Shown: one piece after another, positions 24,917 to 33,623 of the stretch
Layout: each line of letters opens with the position of its first letter
Numbering within the stretch: position 1 is the stretch's first letter
Assembly (NCBI GenBank): GCA_020635875.1
Contig: JACJYY010000002.1
Span: forward strand, 124,001-188,000
DNA length: 64,000 nt
Reading direction: 5' to 3'
Source: Flavobacteriales bacterium
GTDB taxonomy: Bacteria; Bacteroidota; Bacteroidia; Flavobacteriales; Flavobacteriaceae
Notes under the pieces: generated by a model
The model's input: only the letters and a program-made list of their open reading frames with translations
Database searches by the model: none
What the model was told of the DNA's origin: nothing
Translations under genes and position numbers: made by a program

Positions 24917-25909
24917 TTATTCTTTATCTAATTTATACTTACTCAAGTCCATACCAAAAGAAAGGTTTTTAGACTCTACCAATTCATCTAATTCAACTAA
25001 CGATTTTCTTCCGAAATTTCTAAATTTCATTAAATCATTTTTGTTGAATGCAACCAAGTCTCCTAATGTCTCAACCTCTGCTGCTTTCAAACAGTTAATT
25101 GCACGAACTGATAAATCCATGTCTATCAACTTAGTTTTAAGCAACTGTCTCATGTGTAGCGACTCTTCATCGTATGTTTCAGTTTGAGAAACATCATCCG
25201 CTTCTAAGGTGATGCGTTCATCCGAAAACAACATAAAGTGATGAATCAATACTTTAGCTGCTTCTGTTAATGCGTCCTTTGGATGAATTGAACCATCCGA
25301 AATAATTTCAAAAACCAATTTTTCGTAATCTGTCTTTTGCTCCACACGGAAGTTTTCAATAGAGTACTTCACATTTTTAATTGGAGTAAAGATTGAATCA
25401 ATAAAAATAGTTCCTAAAGGCGCATTAGCTTTTTTATTATCTTCTGCAGGAACATAACCTCTACCTTTGTCTATAGTCAAGTCAATGACCAAGTTTACAC
25501 TTTTCTCCAAATTACAAATCACTAAATCAGGATTTAAAACTTGAAAACCTGAAATGAATTTTTGAAAGTGACCTGCAGTTAATTGCTCAACGCCAGATAT
25601 TTTGATTGACACATTTTCGTTGCTTACATCGTCAATTTGACTTTTAAAACGCACTTGTTTAAGATTAAGCACAATTTCAGTAACATCTTCTACAACACCA
25701 GGTATAGTAGAAAATTCATGCTCAACTCCCTCAATTCTAACAGAAGTTATTGCGTGTCCTTCCAATGAAGAAAGCAAAACTCTTCTTAAAGCATTACCAA
25801 CAGTCAATCCATATCCAGGCTCTAAAGGTTTAAATTCAAATTTACCTTCAAAATCTGTTGAATCAATCATGATCACCTTGTCAGGCTTTTGAAAATTTAA
25901 TATTGCCAT
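24917..25909 (-). CDS. rpoA: RNA polymerase alpha subunit
   Basis: The 330-aa assembly scaffold of RNA polymerase. The N-terminal dimerisation domain covers about 1-235 ([37 protein letters not shown]). The C-terminal DNA- and activator-binding domain starts near 255, with [16 protein letters not shown] and [16 protein letters not shown] helix-hairpin-helix motifs. Nineteen bases separate it from rpsD. Its place between rpsD and rplQ is the usual alpha-operon order. Confidence 0.98.
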   Translation of the reverse strand: [330 protein letters not shown]

Positions 25910-25928
25910 ATCTAGAATATTATCAGGA

Positions 25929-26534
25929 TTATTTAGAATACAACTCGACTATGAATTGCTCATTTATATTTTCAGGAATTTGAGTTCTCTCAGGGATAGT
26001 CACAAAATTTCCTTCTAATGTATCGTTATTCCAAGTTAACCATTCATATACATTGCTATTACTAGCCAATGATTGTTCGATAACTTGTAATGATTTTGAT
26101 TTTTCTCTAACAGCGATAACGTCTCCAGGTTTAACTTGAAAAGAAGGCACATTTACGATCTCACCATTAACTGTTATATGTCTATGCGACACTAACTGAC
26201 GAGCTCCACTTCTAGAACCTGAAATACCTAATCTATACACTACGTTATCTAAACGTCTTTCACACAATTGAAGTAAAACTTCACCTGTTACTCCTTTAGA
26301 ACTAGTCGCTTTCTCAAACAAGTTTCTAAATTGACGTTCTAATATACCATACGTATATTTTGCTTTTTGTTTCTCCATCAACTGTACTGCATACTCAGAT
26401 TTTTTACCTCTCTTTTTTGCTAATCCATGTTGACCTGGTGGATAATTTCTTTTCTCAAAGCTTTTATCATCACCATAAATAGGCTCTCCAAATTTACGAG
26501 CTATTTTAGTTTTTGGACCTGTATATCTTGCCAT
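25929..26534 (-). CDS. rpsD: 30S ribosomal protein S4
   Basis: A primary 16S rRNA-binding protein of the 30S body, 201 aa. The start MARYTGPKTKIARKFGEPIY lacks the CxxC zinc site present in some S4 proteins. The S4 RNA-binding domain is at about 94-155 (RRLDNVVYRLGISGSRSGAR, HRHITVNGEIVNVPSF). It lies 82 bp after rpsK, the largest gap in the block, which could hold a secondary promoter or an S4 feedback site. In E. coli S4 represses the alpha operon; whether that holds here is unknown. Confidence 0.98.
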   Translation of the reverse strand: MARYTGPKTKIARKFGEPIYGDDKSFEKRNYPPGQHGLAKKRGKKSEYAVQLMEKQKAKYTYGILERQFRNLFEKATSSKGVTGEVLLQLCERRLDNVVYRLGISGSRSGARQLVSHRHITVNGEIVNVPSFQVKPGDVIAVREKSKSLQVIEQSLASNSNVYEWLTWNNDTLEGNFVTIPERTQIPENINEQFIVELYSK

Positions 26535-26616
26535 TAAAATAATTATTTGTGATAGAATTATGAATTAAGGTCTTTCCTTCGATAATTAAAAACCTATCAC
26601 GGTTATACAATTTTTA

Positions 26617-27000
26617 TTATACTCTTCTTCTTTTTGGCTGTCTACAACCATTGTGTGGAATCGGTGTAATATCGATGATTTCAGTCACTTCAATTCCACC
26701 ATTGTGAATTGTACGGATTGCAGATTCTCTACCATTTCCAGGGCCCTTTACATACACCTTTACTTTTCTCAAACCTGCCTCCAATGCTACTTTAGAAGCA
26801 TCCTCTGCCGCCATTTGAGCTGCGTAAGGGGTGTTTTTTTTAGATCCTCTAAAACCCATTTTCCCCGCTGAAGACCATGCAATAACATCACCTTTTTTGT
26901 TGGTTAATGAGATAATGATATTGTTGAAAGTTGCACTAACGTGGGCTTCTCCAACAGACTCTACAATTACTTTACGTTTTTTTGTATTTGACTTAGCCAT
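26617..27000 (-). CDS. rpsK: 30S ribosomal protein S11
   Basis: S11 forms part of the 30S platform near the E site. At 127 aa it shows GEAHVSATFNNIIISLTNKKGD at the start, KVYVKGPGNGRESAIR in the middle and the invariant end ITPIPHNGCRQPKRRRV. It begins 11 bp after rpsM. Confidence 0.98.
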   Translation of the reverse strand: MAKSNTKKRKVIVESVGEAHVSATFNNIIISLTNKKGDVIAWSSAGKMGFRGSKKNTPYAAQMAAEDASKVALEAGLRKVKVYVKGPGNGRESAIRTIHNGGIEVTEIIDITPIPHNGCRQPKRRRV

Positions 27001-27011
27001 ACAATTAATTA

Positions 27012-27386
27012 TTATTTAGTTGCTTTCTTTTTATTAGCAACAGTTTTTCTTTTACCTTTTCTTGTTCTTGAATTGTTTTTAGTTCTTTGACCTCTTAAAG
27101 GAAGTCCAGATCTATGTCTCAAACCTCTGTAACATCCAATATCCATTAAACGCTTAATGTTCAATTGAGTCTCAGAACGCAATTCTCCTTCAATAGTGAA
27201 TGCTCCTACATTTTCACGAATCAACCCAATTTCATCATCCGTCCATTCTTGAACTTTCTTATCTTCACTAACTTGAGCTTTTTCTAAAATCTCTTTGGCT
27301 CTACTTAAACCTATACCGTAGATATATGTTAAAGAAATAACCCCTCTTTTGTTTTTTGGTATATCTACCCCTGCTATTCTTGCCAT
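27012..27386 (-). CDS. rpsM: 30S ribosomal protein S13
   Basis: A protein of the 30S head that contacts the P-site tRNA and L5. The 124-aa protein has the typical start MARIAGVDIPKNKRGVISLT, the helix-two-turn-helix segment, and the basic tail GLPLRGQRTKNNSRTRKGK. It starts 2 bp after rpmJ. Confidence 0.98.
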   Translation of the reverse strand: MARIAGVDIPKNKRGVISLTYIYGIGLSRAKEILEKAQVSEDKKVQEWTDDEIGLIRENVGAFTIEGELRSETQLNIKRLMDIGCYRGLRHRSGLPLRGQRTKNNSRTRKGKRKTVANKKKATK

Positions 27387-27388
27387 AA

Positions 27389-27505
27389 TTATCCTTGTCT
27401 TTGTTTAAATCTAGGATTCTTTTTATTAATCACGTATAATCTTCCTTTTCTGCGTACAATAATGCACTCAGCACTTCTTTTCTTAACTGATGCTCTAACT
27501 TTCAT
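27389..27505 (-). CDS. rpmJ: 50S ribosomal protein L36 (zinc-free form)
   Basis: A 38-aa ORF between infA and rpsM, starting MKVRASVKKRSAECIIVRRK and ending NKKNPRFKQRQG. The order infA-rpmJ-rpsM is standard. The zinc-ribbon cysteines of the common form are missing; only one Cys remains, as in zinc-independent L36 paralogues. It starts 5 bp after infA and ends 2 bp before rpsM. Confidence 0.95.
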   Translation of the reverse strand: MKVRASVKKRSAECIIVRRKGRLYVINKKNPRFKQRQG

Positions 27506-27510
27506 TCTAT

Positions 27511-27726
27511 TTAGTATCTGTATGTTATTCTTGCTTTTGATAAATCATAAGGACTCATATCCAACTTAACCTTATCTCCAGGTAAAAGTTTAATGTAATG
27601 CATACGCATCTTTCCTGATATGTGTGCTGTTACAATGTGCCCATTTTCAAGCTCTACTCTAAACATTGCGTTTGAAAGAGCTTCTAAAATTGTTCCGTCT
27701 TGTTCTATTGATGATTGCTTAGCCAT
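27511..27726 (-). CDS. infA: translation initiation factor IF-1
   Basis: A 71-aa single OB-fold protein that blocks the ribosomal A site during initiation. It starts MAKQSSIEQDGTILEALSNA and shows FRVELENGHIVTAHISGKMR and the LLPGDKVKLDMSPYDLSKAR segment. It follows secY directly (8 bp); the adk and map genes found here in some other phyla are absent, and adk lies elsewhere in this window (54466). Confidence 0.97.
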   Translation of the reverse strand: MAKQSSIEQDGTILEALSNAMFRVELENGHIVTAHISGKMRMHYIKLLPGDKVKLDMSPYDLSKARITYRY

Positions 27727-27734
27727 AATATCCT

Positions 27735-29075
27735 TTAAGCAATTGATTTTCTATTCTTCCCAGTCTTCATCAATCCATCATAATGTTTATTCAATAAATA
27801 AGAGTTTACCTGCTGAATAGTATCAATAGCTACCCCTACTAAAATAAGCAATGATGTCCCTCCATAAAACAGAGCCCAAGATGGCTGAACATCCATTAAG
27901 TTAACCACTATAGCAGGAAACACCGCAATAGCCGCCAAAAATAATGAACCTGGAAATGTTATCAAAGACATAATTCTATCTAAATAATCACCCGTTTCAG
28001 CACCTGGCCGAACACCTGGCACAAATCCGTTACTTCTTTTTAAATCATCAGCCATTTTATTCGTAGGAACTGTTATCGCTGTGTAAAAAAACGTAAAAGT
28101 AATAATTAAAACTGCAAATACGAAATTATACCAAAATCCAAAAATATTCTGAAATTCAGTATTAATAGATTGAGCTGCCTCAGAATTTGATAATCCAGCT
28201 ACAGACGCAGGTATAAACATAATCGCTTGAGCAAAAATGATAGGCATAACACCCGATGCATTTAACTTCAAAGGAATATATTGACGAGAACCCATTAAGG
28301 ATTTTTCATAATCACCAGAAACTGTTCGTCTAGCATATTGCACCTGAATCTTTCTTACCGCCATTACCAATAGTATGGTTGCCACGATAATCAACAACCA
28401 AATAATAATTTCGAATACCAACAACATAGGACCTCCATTATTCTCAACAACTCTTGAAGAAAATTCTTGAATAAATGACTGAGGCAACCTAGCGATAATA
28501 CCCACCATAATAAGTAGAGAGATTCCATTCCCTATACCTTTATCAGTAATTTTTTCTCCCAACCACATAGCGAATATTGTTCCTGTAGTAAGAACAATAA
28601 CAGACGTAAATAAGAACGAGAAAGAATTAAAGCCTAACAAGAACGCTTCTGCCGGTAATGTTTTATATAAATTATAAATATAACCAGGCCCTTGAACTAA
28701 GGTTAACAAAATAGTTAACCATCTTGTAATTTGATTCATTTTCTTTCTACCGCTCTCTCCTTCGTTCTGCAACTTCTGTAAATATGGAATAGCAATACCC
28801 ATCAATTGTACAACAATTGATGCCGAGATATAAGGCATAATACCTAATGCAAATACCGATGCCTGAGAAAAAGCACCACCAGTAAATACATTTATTAACC
28901 AACCTATCCCTTTGTCAGCTTGATCTGTTAATCCTTGTAATTGAGTAGCGTCAATACCTGGCAACGTAACCTGCGCTCCAAAGCGATACACAAGCAACAT
29001 AACAAGAGTTAATAGAATACGATTCTTTAACTCTTGAATTTTCCAAATATTAGATATTGTACTAAAAAATTTCAT
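27735..29075 (-). CDS. secY: protein translocase subunit SecY
   Basis: The channel of the Sec translocon in the inner membrane. The 446-aa protein has about ten membrane segments, beginning with ELKNRILLTLVMLLVYRFGA. The plug region precedes the GGAFSQASVFALGIMPYISA segment, and the cytoplasmic loop GVRPGAETGDYLDRI carries the family signature for SecA/ribosome contact. It lies 10 bp after rplO. Confidence 0.98.
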   Translation of the reverse strand: MKFFSTISNIWKIQELKNRILLTLVMLLVYRFGAQVTLPGIDATQLQGLTDQADKGIGWLINVFTGGAFSQASVFALGIMPYISASIVVQLMGIAIPYLQKLQNEGESGRKKMNQITRWLTILLTLVQGPGYIYNLYKTLPAEAFLLGFNSFSFLFTSVIVLTTGTIFAMWLGEKITDKGIGNGISLLIMVGIIARLPQSFIQEFSSRVVENNGGPMLLVFEIIIWLLIIVATILLVMAVRKIQVQYARRTVSGDYEKSLMGSRQYIPLKLNASGVMPIIFAQAIMFIPASVAGLSNSEAAQSINTEFQNIFGFWYNFVFAVLIITFTFFYTAITVPTNKMADDLKRSNGFVPGVRPGAETGDYLDRIMSLITFPGSLFLAAIAVFPAIVVNLMDVQPSWALFYGGTSLLILVGVAIDTIQQVNSYLLNKHYDGLMKTGKNRKSIA

Positions 29076-29085
29076 CTAGACAGAT

Positions 29086-29538
29086 TTACAAAGTAACAAT
29101 TGAACCTCCTGCTGCTTCAATAGCATTTTTTGCAGTTTCAGAAAACTTGTGTGCTGATACAGTTAATTTAGCTTTAAGCTCTCCACCTCCCAATATTTTC
29201 ACTAAATCATTTTTAGTTGCTAATCTGTTAGCCACTAAATCCTCAAAAGTAACAGTGTCTTTGATGGCACTTTTATCAACCAAAGCTTGAAGTTTATCTA
29301 AATTAACTCCAACATATTCCACTCTATTGATATTTGTAAAACCAAATTTAGGAACACGTCTTTGTAAAGGCATTTGCCCACCTTCAAATCCAACTTTTCT
29401 AGAGTACCCAGATCTTGCTTTAGCTCCCTTATGCCCTCTTGCAGCAGTCCCACCTTTACCAGATCCAATACCTCTACCTAAACGCTTTGAACTATGCCCT
29501 ACAGAACCTTTAGCAGGTTGTAAATTATTTAAACTCAT
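29086..29538 (-). CDS. rplO: 50S ribosomal protein L15
   Basis: A 150-aa late-assembly protein of the large subunit. Its Gly/Arg/Lys-rich N-terminal extension (SSKRLGRGIGSGKGGTAARG) threads into 23S rRNA, and the C-terminal globular domain ends AIEAAGGSIVTL. It is 18 bp downstream of rpmD. Confidence 0.97.
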   Translation of the reverse strand: MSLNNLQPAKGSVGHSSKRLGRGIGSGKGGTAARGHKGAKARSGYSRKVGFEGGQMPLQRRVPKFGFTNINRVEYVGVNLDKLQALVDKSAIKDTVTFEDLVANRLATKNDLVKILGGGELKAKLTVSAHKFSETAKNAIEAAGGSIVTL

Positions 29539-29556
29539 AATAGTATATCTTAAATA

Positions 29557-29739
29557 TTATTTAATCTCTGTAACAGTGACTAAATGTTTAACAACACTTA
29601 CCATCCCTAAAATGCTACTAGTAGCCTCATGAACAGCAACTTGCCCTATTCTTCTTAACCCTAAAGCCTCAAGTGTTCTCTTTTGATTTTGAGGACAGCT
29701 AATTTGACTTTTAACTTGTTTAACTTCTATCTTACTCAT
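29557..29739 (-). CDS. rpmD: 50S ribosomal protein L30
   Basis: A 60-aa protein with the L30 pattern: KIEVKQVKSQISCPQNQKRT, ALGLRRIGQVAVHEAT and a final beta strand. It lies 6 bp after rpsE in the usual spc-operon order. Confidence 0.96.
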   Translation of the reverse strand: MSKIEVKQVKSQISCPQNQKRTLEALGLRRIGQVAVHEATSSILGMVSVVKHLVTVTEIK

Positions 29740-29745
29740 GACGAA

Positions 29746-30270
29746 TTATCCTTTAAAAACTTTTTCCAATGAAACTCCTCTTTCCTTAGCAACTGCAGCT
29801 GCACTTCTCATTTGTAACAAAGCATCAAAAGTAGCTTTTACCACATTATGAGGATTTGAAGATCCTTGAGATTTAGACAATACATCATGGACACCAACTG
29901 ATTCTAATACAGAACGAACAGCACCACCAGCAATAACCCCGGTACCATGTGAAGCAGGCAATAAAAACACTCTAGCGCCTCCAAATTTACCTTTTTGCTC
30001 ATGTGGAACAGTTTGTTTATCCAAAGGAATTCTTACTAAGTTCTTTTTAGCATCTTCAACAGCTTTAGCAATAGCACCAGCAACTTCTTTAGATTTTCCT
30101 AAACCGTGACCTACTACACCATTTTCGTCACCTACGACAACGATAGCAGAGAAACCAAATGCTCTACCTCCTTTTGTAACCTTTGTAACACGATTAACGG
30201 CTACTAGACGATCTTTAAGTTCAAGACCACTAGGTTTTACATGTTCTACGTTTTTGTACTTTAAATACAT
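29746..30270 (-). CDS. rpsE: 30S ribosomal protein S5
   Basis: S5 supports decoding accuracy and mRNA unwinding at the entry channel. The 174-aa protein has the double-stranded-RNA-binding-like domain (DRLVAVNRVTKVTKGGRAFG) and the C-terminal fold (HGTGVIAGGAVRSVLESVGV). It is 11 bp downstream of rplR. Confidence 0.98.
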   Translation of the reverse strand: MYLKYKNVEHVKPSGLELKDRLVAVNRVTKVTKGGRAFGFSAIVVVGDENGVVGHGLGKSKEVAGAIAKAVEDAKKNLVRIPLDKQTVPHEQKGKFGGARVFLLPASHGTGVIAGGAVRSVLESVGVHDVLSKSQGSSNPHNVVKATFDALLQMRSAAAVAKERGVSLEKVFKG

Positions 30271-30281
30271 ACTACTTTTTA

Positions 30282-30638
30282 TTAGAAATTTAGACCTCCT
30301 TTTCTAGCTCCTTCAGCTAAAGATTTAACTCTTCCGTGGTACAAATAACCACTTCTATCAAAAACAATTGAACTTAATCCAGCTTCTACCGCTTTTTTAG
30401 CAATTGCTTCTCCCACTTGAGCCGCTATTTCAACTTTTGTTCCTTTTGCTTTAGATAATTCCTTATCTCTAGAAGAAGCAGATAACAATGTTACACCAGT
30501 AACATCATCAACGATCTGAGCATAAATTTCTTTATTACTTCTAAAAACAGTAAGTCTTGGATTAGAAGCCGTTCCTGAAACTGACTTTCTAATTCTATAC
30601 TTAATTCTTTGTCTATTTTCTGACTTTGATAATGACAT
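30282..30638 (-). CDS. rplR: 50S ribosomal protein L18
   Basis: A 5S rRNA-binding protein of the central protuberance, 118 aa. It shows RLTVFRSNKEIYAQIVDDV, the KSLAEGARKGGLNF end typical of L18, and a basic N-terminus. It is 15 bp after rplF. Confidence 0.97.
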   Translation of the reverse strand: MSLSKSENRQRIKYRIRKSVSGTASNPRLTVFRSNKEIYAQIVDDVTGVTLLSASSRDKELSKAKGTKVEIAAQVGEAIAKKAVEAGLSSIVFDRSGYLYHGRVKSLAEGARKGGLNF

Positions 30639-30653
30639 ATCTTAAATATTGTT

Positions 30654-31196
30654 TTAAGCTGATTTACCAGCTTTTCTTCTTAATTCTTCTCCTACAAACT
30701 TGATACCTTTTCCTTTGTATGGCTCAGGCTTTCTGAATGATCTAATCTTTGCCGCCACATGACCTAACAACTGCTTGTCATGAGAGGTTAACTTCACGAT
30801 TGGATTTTTTCCTTTAACCGTCTCAGTTTCTACTTTTACCTCTGGTGCAATATCGAAAACAATATTGTGAGAATAACCTAGTGACAAATCTAATACCTGC
30901 CCCTGATTTGAAGCTCTATATCCTACCCCTACCAATTCAAGTTCTTTAGTAAAACCTGTACTTACACCATGAACCATATTACTGATTAACGAACGGTATA
31001 AGCCATGTAAAGCGATGTTTGCTTTAGCTTCAGAAAGTCTTTCAACTATAATTGTTCCATCTTCAACTTTTACAGAAACTCCTTTTATTTCCTGTGAAAG
31101 TGCACCTAATTTACCAGACACAACTACCTCGTTTTCTTTTACGTCGATAGTAACTCCTGCTGGTAACGTAATTGGATTATTTCCTATTCTTGACAT
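30654..31196 (-). CDS. rplF: 50S ribosomal protein L6
   Basis: L6 sits near the factor-binding site of the large subunit. The 180-aa protein contains two similar alpha/beta domains and the signature near the end KPEPYKGKGIKFVGEELRRK. It starts MSRIGNNPITLPAGV and lies 13 bp after rpsH. Confidence 0.98.
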   Translation of the reverse strand: MSRIGNNPITLPAGVTIDVKENEVVVSGKLGALSQEIKGVSVKVEDGTIIVERLSEAKANIALHGLYRSLISNMVHGVSTGFTKELELVGVGYRASNQGQVLDLSLGYSHNIVFDIAPEVKVETETVKGKNPIVKLTSHDKQLLGHVAAKIRSFRKPEPYKGKGIKFVGEELRRKAGKSA

Positions 31197-31209
31197 TACT
31201 TAATTTTTA

Positions 31210-31608
31210 TTAGTAAACGTAACAAATTACTTCTCCTCCAACATTTAACTGTCTAGCTTGCTTATCTGTCATAACTCCCTTAGAAGTAGAAACAATTGCA
31301 ATGCCCAAACCATTCAAAATTCTTGGCAATGTTGATGAACCTGTATATTTACGTAAACCTGGTTTACTAATTCTTTGAATATCTTTAATTACAGAATCTT
31401 TTGTATCCTGATTATATTTTAAAGCAATTTTGATTGAACCTTGAGCTGTTGAATCATCGAATTTATAACTCAAAATATAACCTTGATCAAATAAAATCTT
31501 AGTAATTTCTTTTTTTAATTTTGACGCAGGTACTTCAACTACTTTATGATTTGCTCTAATAGCATTTCTAAGTCTTGTTAAATAATCTGCAATAGGATCT
31601 GTATACAT
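31210..31608 (-). CDS. rpsH: 30S ribosomal protein S8
   Basis: A primary 16S rRNA-binding protein, 132 aa. It begins MYTDPIADYLTRLRNAIRAN and has the C-terminal signature GIAIVSTSKGVMTDKQAR. In E. coli it is the spc-operon repressor; no matching site was sought here. It is 19 bp after rpsN. Confidence 0.98.
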   Translation of the reverse strand: MYTDPIADYLTRLRNAIRANHKVVEVPASKLKKEITKILFDQGYILSYKFDDSTAQGSIKIALKYNQDTKDSVIKDIQRISKPGLRKYTGSSTLPRILNGLGIAIVSTSKGVMTDKQARQLNVGGEVICYVY

Positions 31609-31627
31609 TATTCTTTTATTTTGAAAA

Positions 31628-31897
31628 TTACCAACTAGATTTTTTAACTCCTGGAATCAAACCTTGATTTGCCATCTCTCTGAACTTAACACGAGAAATA
31701 CCAAATTGACGAATATATCCTTTTGGACGACCAGTTAATTTACATCTGTTATGTAAACGTACTGGAGAAGAGTTTAACGGCAACTTTTGTAAACCTGCAT
31801 AATCACCTGCTTCTTTTAAAGCCTTTCTTTTTTCAGCATACTTGTCAACCAATTTTTGTCTCTTCACCTCACGGGCTTTCATTGATTCTTTAGCCAT
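31628..31897 (-). CDS. rpsN: 30S ribosomal protein S14 (zinc-free form)
   Basis: The 89-aa protein has the S14 core SSPVRLHNRCKLTGRPKGY and ends LIPGVKKSSW. The length and the lack of the CxxC pairs mark the zinc-independent type, like E. coli S14 rather than the short zinc form. It is 3 bp after rplE. Confidence 0.97.
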   Translation of the reverse strand: MAKESMKAREVKRQKLVDKYAEKRKALKEAGDYAGLQKLPLNSSPVRLHNRCKLTGRPKGYIRQFGISRVKFREMANQGLIPGVKKSSW

Positions 31898-31900
31898 AAC

Positions 31901-32452
31901 TTAATTCTTTTTAAAAGGTAAACCTAGTTCTGATAATAATGATTTTGCTTCCTTATCTGTGCTCGCAGAAGTTACAAATGTGATATCTAATCCAGAAATT
32001 TTATTGATTTTATCAATATCAATTTCAGGGAAAATAATTTGCTCCTCTACACCCAAATTATAGTTTCCTCTACCATCAAATCCAGTCGATTTAATTCCGT
32101 TGAAATCTCTAACACGTGGTAAAGCAGTCGTAACAAAACGATCTAAAAACTCGTACATTTTTTCACCTCTAAGGGTAACTTTAACCCCAATTGGAACTCC
32201 TTTTCTTAATTTAAAAGAAGCAACGTCCTTTTTAGACAATGTAGATACCGCTTTTTGACCAGTAATTTTGGTAAACTCATCAACTGAATAATCAATCAAT
32301 TTCTTATCAGAAACTGCTGCCCCAACTCCACGGCTCAATACTATTTTCTCCAACTTTGGAACTTGCATTACATTCTTGTAACCAAATTCAGATTTCAAAG
32401 CCGATATAACTTTACTGTTATATTCCTCTTTAAGTCTAGGTATATAAGACAT
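31901..32452 (-). CDS. rplE: 50S ribosomal protein L5
   Basis: A 5S rRNA-binding protein that touches the P-site tRNA, 183 aa. It has MQVPKLEKIVLSRGVG near the start, KLRKGVPIGVKVTLRG in the middle and the central-protuberance loop. It is 2 bp after rplX. Confidence 0.97.
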   Translation of the reverse strand: MSYIPRLKEEYNSKVISALKSEFGYKNVMQVPKLEKIVLSRGVGAAVSDKKLIDYSVDEFTKITGQKAVSTLSKKDVASFKLRKGVPIGVKVTLRGEKMYEFLDRFVTTALPRVRDFNGIKSTGFDGRGNYNLGVEEQIIFPEIDIDKINKISGLDITFVTSASTDKEAKSLLSELGLPFKKN

Positions 32453-32454
32453 AA

Positions 32455-32766
32455 CTATAATATTTCGTTTGATTTTTTAGAATACCTTACTTTCTTATCT
32501 CCTTCAACTCTGTACCCTACACGAGTTGCCTCTCCGCCTTTAGTAACTAAAGATAAATTAGAGATATGAATAGGTGCTTCCTTTTTAATAATACCACCTT
32601 GAGGATTTTTTGCACTTGGTTTTGTGTGTTTAGAAACCATGTTTACCCCCTCAACAATAGCCTTGTTCTTTTCGCGAAGTACTGAAAGTATTACTCCTTC
32701 AGATCCCTTATGATCACCAGCAATTACTTTTACTTTGTCTCCAGATTTAATTTTTAACTTTAACAT
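32455..32766 (-). CDS. rplX: 50S ribosomal protein L24
   Basis: An early assembly protein near the exit tunnel, 103 aa. The KOW motif is clear (IKSGDKVKVIAGDHKGSEGV), followed by VEGVNMVSKHTKPSAKNPQG. It is 14 bp after rplN. Confidence 0.97.
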   Translation of the reverse strand: MLKLKIKSGDKVKVIAGDHKGSEGVILSVLREKNKAIVEGVNMVSKHTKPSAKNPQGGIIKKEAPIHISNLSLVTKGGEATRVGYRVEGDKKVRYSKKSNEIL

Positions 32767-32780
32767 ATCAAATCTTTTAA

Positions 32781-33149
32781 TTAAAGCACCTCAGGTGCTA
32801 ATGATACTATTTTCATAAACTGCTTGTCACGCAACTCTCTAGCAACAGGACCAAATACGCGCGTTCCCTTCATTTCACCAGCAGGATTCAAAAGCACACA
32901 AGCGTTGTCATCAAATCTGATGTAAGATCCGTCTGGACGTCTTACTTCTTTTTTGGTTCTTACTACAACAGCTGTAGAAACTTGCCCTTTCTTCATACTA
33001 CCGTTTGGAGAAGATTCCTTAATACTAACTACAATCTTATCACCGATAGAAGCGTATCTTCTCTTTGTTCCACCTAATACACGAATAACTAAAACTTCTT
33101 TAGCACCAGTGTTATCAGCAACTCTAAGTCTTGATTCTTGTTGTACCAT
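32781..33149 (-). CDS. rplN: 50S ribosomal protein L14
   Basis: A protein of the subunit interface that contacts 16S rRNA, 122 aa. Start MVQQESRLRVADNTGAKEVL and the signature region RPDGSYIRFDDNACVLL are present; it ends with FMKIVSLAPEVL. It is 2 bp after rpsQ. Confidence 0.98.
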   Translation of the reverse strand: MVQQESRLRVADNTGAKEVLVIRVLGGTKRRYASIGDKIVVSIKESSPNGSMKKGQVSTAVVVRTKKEVRRPDGSYIRFDDNACVLLNPAGEMKGTRVFGPVARELRDKQFMKIVSLAPEVL

Positions 33150-33151
33150 AA

Positions 33152-33409
33152 TTATTTAGCTCTTTCTAGGATTTCAACAAGTCTCCAGCATTTTGATTTG
33201 CTAAGAGGACGTGTTTCACTTATTCTTACTGTATCACCTATGTTACAATCATTCTTTTCATCATGAGCAACATATTTTTTAGTCTTTAGTACGAATTTAC
33301 CGTACATAGGGTGCTTTACTCTTTTTGTTTCAGAAACAACAATAGATTTCTCCATTTTGTTACTAGTAACCACACCGATTCTTTCTTTTCTTAAATTTCT
33401 CTTTTCCAT
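33152..33409 (-). CDS. rpsQ: 30S ribosomal protein S17
   Basis: An OB-fold protein binding 16S rRNA at the 5' domain, 85 aa. RIGVVTSNKMEKSIVVSETK and the signature GDTVRISETRPLSKSKCWRL are visible. It is 18 bp after rpmC. Confidence 0.97.
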   Translation of the reverse strand: MEKRNLRKERIGVVTSNKMEKSIVVSETKRVKHPMYGKFVLKTKKYVAHDEKNDCNIGDTVRISETRPLSKSKCWRLVEILERAK

Positions 33410-33427
33410 GAATTGAAAAATACTTTA

Positions 33428-33613
33428 TTAGTCTCTAGTTGCTAATTCTGTTGACAAACGAGCAACAGTTCTCCTAATAGTTCTCAACTGAAGAGGGTTT
33501 TCGATTGGAGAAATTCCGTGAGCTAATTTTAAACTCGCATAATTCCCCTTTAATTCCTCTAATTTGCTTTTTAAATCAGCTGTAGATAATCCTTTAATTT
33601 CTGACTGTTTCAT
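33428..33613 (-). CDS. rpmC: 50S ribosomal protein L29
   Basis: A 61-aa two-helix protein near the tunnel exit, where trigger factor and SRP dock. MKQSEIKGLSTADLKSKLEE and the end PLQLRTIRRTVARLSTEL fit the family. It is 10 bp after rplP. Confidence 0.96.
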   Translation of the reverse strand: MKQSEIKGLSTADLKSKLEELKGNYASLKLAHGISPIENPLQLRTIRRTVARLSTELATRD

Positions 33614-33623
33614 AATTCCTTAA

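Noticed and set aside
26653..27019. Plus-strand ORFs within rpsK and rpsM
   Set aside because: They are antisense shadows within strongly conserved ribosomal protein genes.
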